From Thermoleophilaceae bacterium (lineage in GTDB: Bacteria > Actinomycetota > Thermoleophilia > Solirubrobacterales > Thermoleophilaceae): DNA of 64,000 bases. Where the stretch lies: assembly GCA_030448005.1 (NCBI GenBank), contig JAUJNT010000004.1, positions 107,273 through 171,272 of the forward strand, read 5' to 3'. Position numbers and translations under genes: made by a program. Below, one piece after another: positions 60,816 to 64,000 of the stretch. The notes under the pieces were generated by a model. It ran no database searches, was not told the origin of the DNA, and saw only the letters and a program-made list of their open reading frames with translations. Numbering within the stretch: position 1 is the first letter of the stretch; every line of letters begins with the position of its first letter.

Positions 60816-61637
60816 TCATTGGCGCTCGATCGATTGAGCGACGATCGTCGGTGCGCGAGCTAGCTCACCGAACAGCTGCTCGTCGATGTTCCCCCGCTGG
60901 GGCAGCTGATCGGGGTCAAGTCGCCGCACACCGCCGACAACCGCAAGCCTCTGACCCCTCTCGATCGAGTTCGCGCGGAGGGCGCCTGCCAGGACCAGCA
61001 GCTTGTCGTCGAGCACGAACGCTTCGCCTCGGATGACATCGGTCACCGTGCCGCTGAGCGCCACCAGCTTTCCGATGTAGGCGCGCGGACGAGTAATGAT
61101 CCAATCGATCGGGACCGAGTCGTGGAGATCGAGCAGCCGCTGAGTCACCAGGATCTCTTCGACGACGAGGACCGGCTCTCCCTCGAACCGCTCCAAGCGG
61201 TTCGCGAGAGTGACCCCAAGGCGCTTCTGGAGCTGCTCCCTGTCGAAGATGCGCAGCGTTCCGGCTACGTCGACGAGGTCGTTCTCGAGGAGCGCGCGCT
61301 GGTGACGGCGCGCGCCGGGGGTCGCAAAGGGCTCTCGTCCGACCACAAGGAGCGAGTCGCCACCTTCGAACTCCTCTCCGCCGAGCACGAGGGCTCGTGG
61401 CCCGAGGACCTCGGCGACCTCGCCGCTCACACCGACCTCACGACGAAAGAAGTCCGCCGGCCGGCGTGCGAGGTCGCTTACGCTCGCAAACCGCGGCGGA
61501 GCGCCGGCGGCCGCTTCGTCATCGTCTTCGGCTACCAGCCCGGCGGCGATAGCGCCGACGAAGACCCCTGTGATCACCGCCCCAACGATCAGTAGGACGG
61601 TTCTGCGTTCCAGGCGGGACTGGCGCTCCACTGGCAT
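60816..61637 (-). CDS. Membrane-anchored protein, paralogue of the previous gene
   Basis: A 273-residue protein with a short basic N-terminus, one membrane helix (TVLLIVGAVITGVFVGAIAAG), an acidic stretch EDDDE, and two beta-rich domains similar to those at 59843-60631 (GVSGEVAEVLGPRALVLGG; LVALSGTVTDVIRGEAFVLDD; C-terminal APTIVAQSIERQ). Same strand and about 180 bp upstream of its paralogue, so a tandem duplication. Function unknown. Confidence 0.75.
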   Translation of the reverse strand: MPVERQSRLERRTVLLIVGAVITGVFVGAIAAGLVAEDDDEAAAGAPPRFASVSDLARRPADFFRREVGVSGEVAEVLGPRALVLGGEEFEGGDSLLVVGREPFATPGARRHQRALLENDLVDVAGTLRIFDREQLQKRLGVTLANRLERFEGEPVLVVEEILVTQRLLDLHDSVPIDWIITRPRAYIGKLVALSGTVTDVIRGEAFVLDDKLLVLAGALRANSIERGQRLAVVGGVRRLDPDQLPQRGNIDEQLFGELARAPTIVAQSIERQ

Positions 61638-61705
61638 GTGGCTTTGCTGCCCTCTTGCGTAGGGGAAAAACGACCGCTGTCAGCGATCGGACCCGCCGTG
61701 GCGGA

Positions 61706-62407
61706 TCAGGCCGTCCCGAGCAGGAACGAGACCAGGAAGCCCGCCACCGTGGCGATCGCCACCCATGGTCCGCCGTCCTCGTAGGCCTTCGGGAAAAGCG
61801 TGTCGACGAGCGAGGCCAGGACCGCGCCCCCCGCAAAGGCGAGCACGACGGAAAGGGTCGCGTCGCCGACACCCTTCAGCAGCTCCCCGCCGGCGATCAC
61901 GGCGAGTGCCAAGGCGATCGCCGCGATGAGCCAGGTGCCGATCACGAAGCGCGCCGAGCGCCCGTTCTCGCGCATCGACCGGGCACCAACCAGCGATTCA
62001 GGCAGCTTCGAGACGAAGATCGCCACCAGCAGCGCGATCGACCCCCCGCTGCCCGCGAGCGTGGTGCCGAGCGCCAAGTTCTCCGGTACCCCGTCGAGGG
62101 TTACCGCCGCGAGTAGCGCCAGACCGACCCCGCTGCCACCCGTCGAGCGAACGCGACGGTCAAGCGCCGCATCGATACCTATGAACACCACCGCGCCCGC
62201 GATCAGGCCCACGGCCGAGTTGAGGGTGCCGCCCTTCTGGAATGACACCTCGAAGAGCTCGAAGGACAGCGCCGCGGTGAGAGCGCCTGCGGCGAAGGCC
62301 AGGATCGCCGCCAGCAACCGCTGCGGAGGCTCCCACTTGAGGCCGGCGAGAGCACCAACGACCAATGCACTGGAAGCGCAGAGCCCGAATAGCACAGCGC
62401 TGGTCAC
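61706..62407 (-). CDS. ZIP-family-like metal transporter
   Basis: A 233-residue polytopic membrane protein with about eight hydrophobic segments. LAFAAGALTAALSFELFE and VTLDGVPENLALGTTLAG resemble the ZIP helices IV-V motifs, where HNxPEG is replaced by DGVPENLA, and GSGGSIALLVAIFVSKLPESL continues helix V. ZIP proteins import divalent metals; the changed ligands leave the specificity open. GTG 62407. Confidence 0.75.
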   Translation of the reverse strand: MTSAVLFGLCASSALVVGALAGLKWEPPQRLLAAILAFAAGALTAALSFELFEVSFQKGGTLNSAVGLIAGAVVFIGIDAALDRRVRSTGGSGVGLALLAAVTLDGVPENLALGTTLAGSGGSIALLVAIFVSKLPESLVGARSMRENGRSARFVIGTWLIAAIALALAVIAGGELLKGVGDATLSVVLAFAGGAVLASLVDTLFPKAYEDGGPWVAIATVAGFLVSFLLGTA

Positions 62408-62530
62408 CGTCCTCGTCCTCCCCTCCCGGTGCCTTGGATATCGAGCGGCTGACCGCCGCGGTCCATATCGTTCGTCAGCGTTCGACGGCTGCTGAGCCGC
62501 TCCTTGTGATCGCCCTGTGCCGGTGAAAGG

Positions 62531-63322
62531 ATGCGGGGCGTGGGACGCCTCGACCAGCTCGACCTATCACCCAAGCTCTCGAAGGCGGAGGAGTCAGAAC
62601 GGCTTGGGGCAGCGCAGAAGCGGCTCGCGACCCTACGCCTGGCACTCGGCGGAAAGCTAGGGAGCTCCGAGCTGGGGCCGCCCGTGTGCGTCCTCTTCGA
62701 GGGTTGGGACGCCTCAGGCAAGGGGGGAGCGATCAAGCGCCTGATCGCGCCGCTCGACCTGCGGCACGTGCGCGTAGCGCAGTTCGCCGCACCGACCGCC
62801 CACGAGAAGCGCCACCACTTCCTCTGGCGCTTCTGGCCGGCGCTGCCCGGCTGGGGCGGCATGGCGGTGCTCGACCGCTCGTGGTATGGCCGCGTGCTCG
62901 TCGAGCGGGTCGAGGGGCTCGCGACCAGCGAGCAGTGGGACCGTGCATACGGCGAGATCACAGCGTTCGAGCGCTCGCTGGCAGACGAGGGCACGATCCT
63001 CATCAAGTTCTTCCTCCATATCTCGGATGAGGAGCAGCTCAGGCGGTTCAAGCGGCGTGAGGGCGACCCGCTCAAGCAGTGGAAGCTGACCGACGAGGAC
63101 TGGCGCAACCGCGCGAAGCGCGGGGCATACGAGCAGGCCCTCGAGGACATGCTCGAGCGCACTGATCATGATCGTGGTAGCTGGGATCTCGTGGCGGGCG
63201 ACTCGAAGCGGTGGGCGCGCGTGAAGGTAGTCGAGACGGTCTGCGAGCGGATCGAGGCCGGCATGCGCGAGCGCGGCTTCGAGCCCGCGCTCGCCGTCAG
63301 CGACGAGCAGCTGGCAGGCTGA
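62531..63322 (+). CDS. Polyphosphate kinase 2 family protein
   Basis: A 263-residue PPK2. Walker A FEGWDASGKGGAIKRL, the lid-side segment TAHEKRHHFLWRFWPALPGWG, Walker B MAVLDRSWYGRVLVERVEG, and HISDEEQLRRFKRREGDPLKQWKLTDEDW are all canonical. The enzyme transfers phosphate between polyphosphate and nucleotides. ATG 62531. Followed by a DUF488 gene. Confidence 0.92.
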   Translation: MRGVGRLDQLDLSPKLSKAEESERLGAAQKRLATLRLALGGKLGSSELGPPVCVLFEGWDASGKGGAIKRLIAPLDLRHVRVAQFAAPTAHEKRHHFLWRFWPALPGWGGMAVLDRSWYGRVLVERVEGLATSEQWDRAYGEITAFERSLADEGTILIKFFLHISDEEQLRRFKRREGDPLKQWKLTDEDWRNRAKRGAYEQALEDMLERTDHDRGSWDLVAGDSKRWARVKVVETVCERIEAGMRERGFEPALAVSDEQLAG

Positions 63323-63373
63323 GGGTGCCACCCGCCGCTCTTTAGCGCCGTAGGCCGCTGTCGCTGAATTACC

Positions 63374-63931
63374 GTGCCAGACACCCTCGTGGCATCTGCG
63401 CGAATCTTCTCGGTCGGCCATTCGACGCACGAGCTGGCGAAGCTCGTTGGGCTACTGCGCGCCCACGAGGTCGAGCAGGTGGCCGATGTGCGCGCGCACC
63501 CGGGCTCACGCCGCCTCCCGTGGTTCAACCGCGATGCTCTTTCCCGCGAGCTGCCGTCACACGGGCTCGCCTACGCTCACTTTCGCGAGCTCGGTGGCCG
63601 GCGCCGCCCGTCGCCCGGGAGCCCCAACGGCGGCTGGCGCGTGGAGGCCTTCCGCGGCTATGCCGACCACCTGGAAAGCGCGGAGTTCGCGGCCGGCATC
63701 GCGGCGCTGCAGGCGCTTGCCGGGCAGCGAGCCACGGCAATGCTGTGCGCGGAGGGACTGTGGTGGCGCTGTCACCGGCGTTTGGTTTCGGACGCGCTGA
63801 CCGTCTGCGGGTGGGAGGTCGTCCACATCGGTCCCGGCGGCGCGGCAGTCATGCACGAGCTGACACCGTTCGCGGTCGTGCAAGCGGGTCGCCTCAGGTA
63901 TCCACCTGAGGCTCCGTCGGACTCGGGTTGA
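63374..63931 (+). CDS. DUF488 family protein
   Basis: A 185-residue cytoplasmic protein. IFSVGHSTHELAKLVGLLRAHEVEQVADVRAHPGSRRLPWFN is the family's N-terminal signature, FRELGGRRRP and AMLCAEGLWWRCHRRLVSDAL the C-terminal one, with conserved Cys and His. Biochemical role unknown. GTG 63374. Confidence 0.88.
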   Translation: MPDTLVASARIFSVGHSTHELAKLVGLLRAHEVEQVADVRAHPGSRRLPWFNRDALSRELPSHGLAYAHFRELGGRRRPSPGSPNGGWRVEAFRGYADHLESAEFAAGIAALQALAGQRATAMLCAEGLWWRCHRRLVSDALTVCGWEVVHIGPGGAAVMHELTPFAVVQAGRLRYPPEAPSDSG

Positions 63932-64000
63932 CCAAGCGCCCAGCAGCGTCGCGGTAACGGCCACCTCGACCTGTGCCCAGGCAAGCGGCTCTGGGCCCGA

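Overview
The window is about 70% G+C by eye, with dense, mostly short-spaced genes. The gene content (DUF2795, DUF2382/PRC and DUF488 proteins, bacterial eRF1-like protein, PASTA lipoprotein, PPK2, DrrAB-type ABC exporter, a very large HAMP-array sensor kinase next to an RsbU/RsbW-type regulator) suggests a soil actinobacterium, plausibly of the Thermoleophilia/Solirubrobacterales kind. This is inference; there is no rRNA or other decisive phylogenetic marker here.

Region 1 (1-7.6 kb): the 3' part of urea carboxylase, then allophanate hydrolase (ATP-dependent urea breakdown), a methyltransferase, a polysaccharide pyruvyl transferase-family protein and a frameshifted FAD-dependent oxidoreductase. 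Region 2 (7.7-13.4 kb, minus strand) is the highlight: a compact operon grdE-like / grdB / grdC / thioredoxin / grdA / SDR encoding a glycine/sarcosine/betaine-reductase-type system. Both grdA and grdB carry an in-frame UGA exactly where the family has selenocysteine, and the grdB UGA is followed by a perfect 6-bp hairpin with the position expected of a bacterial SECIS. No grdD and no Sec-insertion genes are in the window, and the GrdE-like subunit has Tyr where the pyruvoyl-forming Cys is expected.

Region 3 (13.5-38.7 kb): ordinary chromosomal genes. They include an ABC exporter, an oxidoreductase, a 1539-residue surface protein (SBBP, Kelch, IPT and RTX-like repeats), an aldehyde dehydrogenase, a metallophosphoesterase, and a two-gene signalling unit made of a 1760-residue hybrid kinase with about eight HAMP repeats plus a REC-PAS-GAF-PP2C-HATPase protein. 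An eRF1-like protein and a UDP-glucuronate decarboxylase-like SDR follow.

Region 4 (38.8-59.3 kb) begins at a tRNA-His and is an accessory, decaying region. It holds two near-identical IS110 copies in opposite orientation (one splitting a tyrosine recombinase), a second damaged IS110-type element, IS1380, IS21 (splitting a secreted excalibur/NucB-like nuclease gene) and a 140-bp MITE. Between them lie small accessory genes: HIT, lincosamide nucleotidyltransferase-like, Clp-N, P-loop kinase, GNAT, phosphotransferase, HU, PRC/DUF2382 and nitrilase. Many carry single-base frameshifts. Short hairpin-forming repeats recur between these genes.

Region 5 (59.4-64 kb): intact genes again, namely a PASTA lipoprotein, two paralogous membrane-anchored proteins, a ZIP-like transporter, PPK2 and a DUF488 protein.
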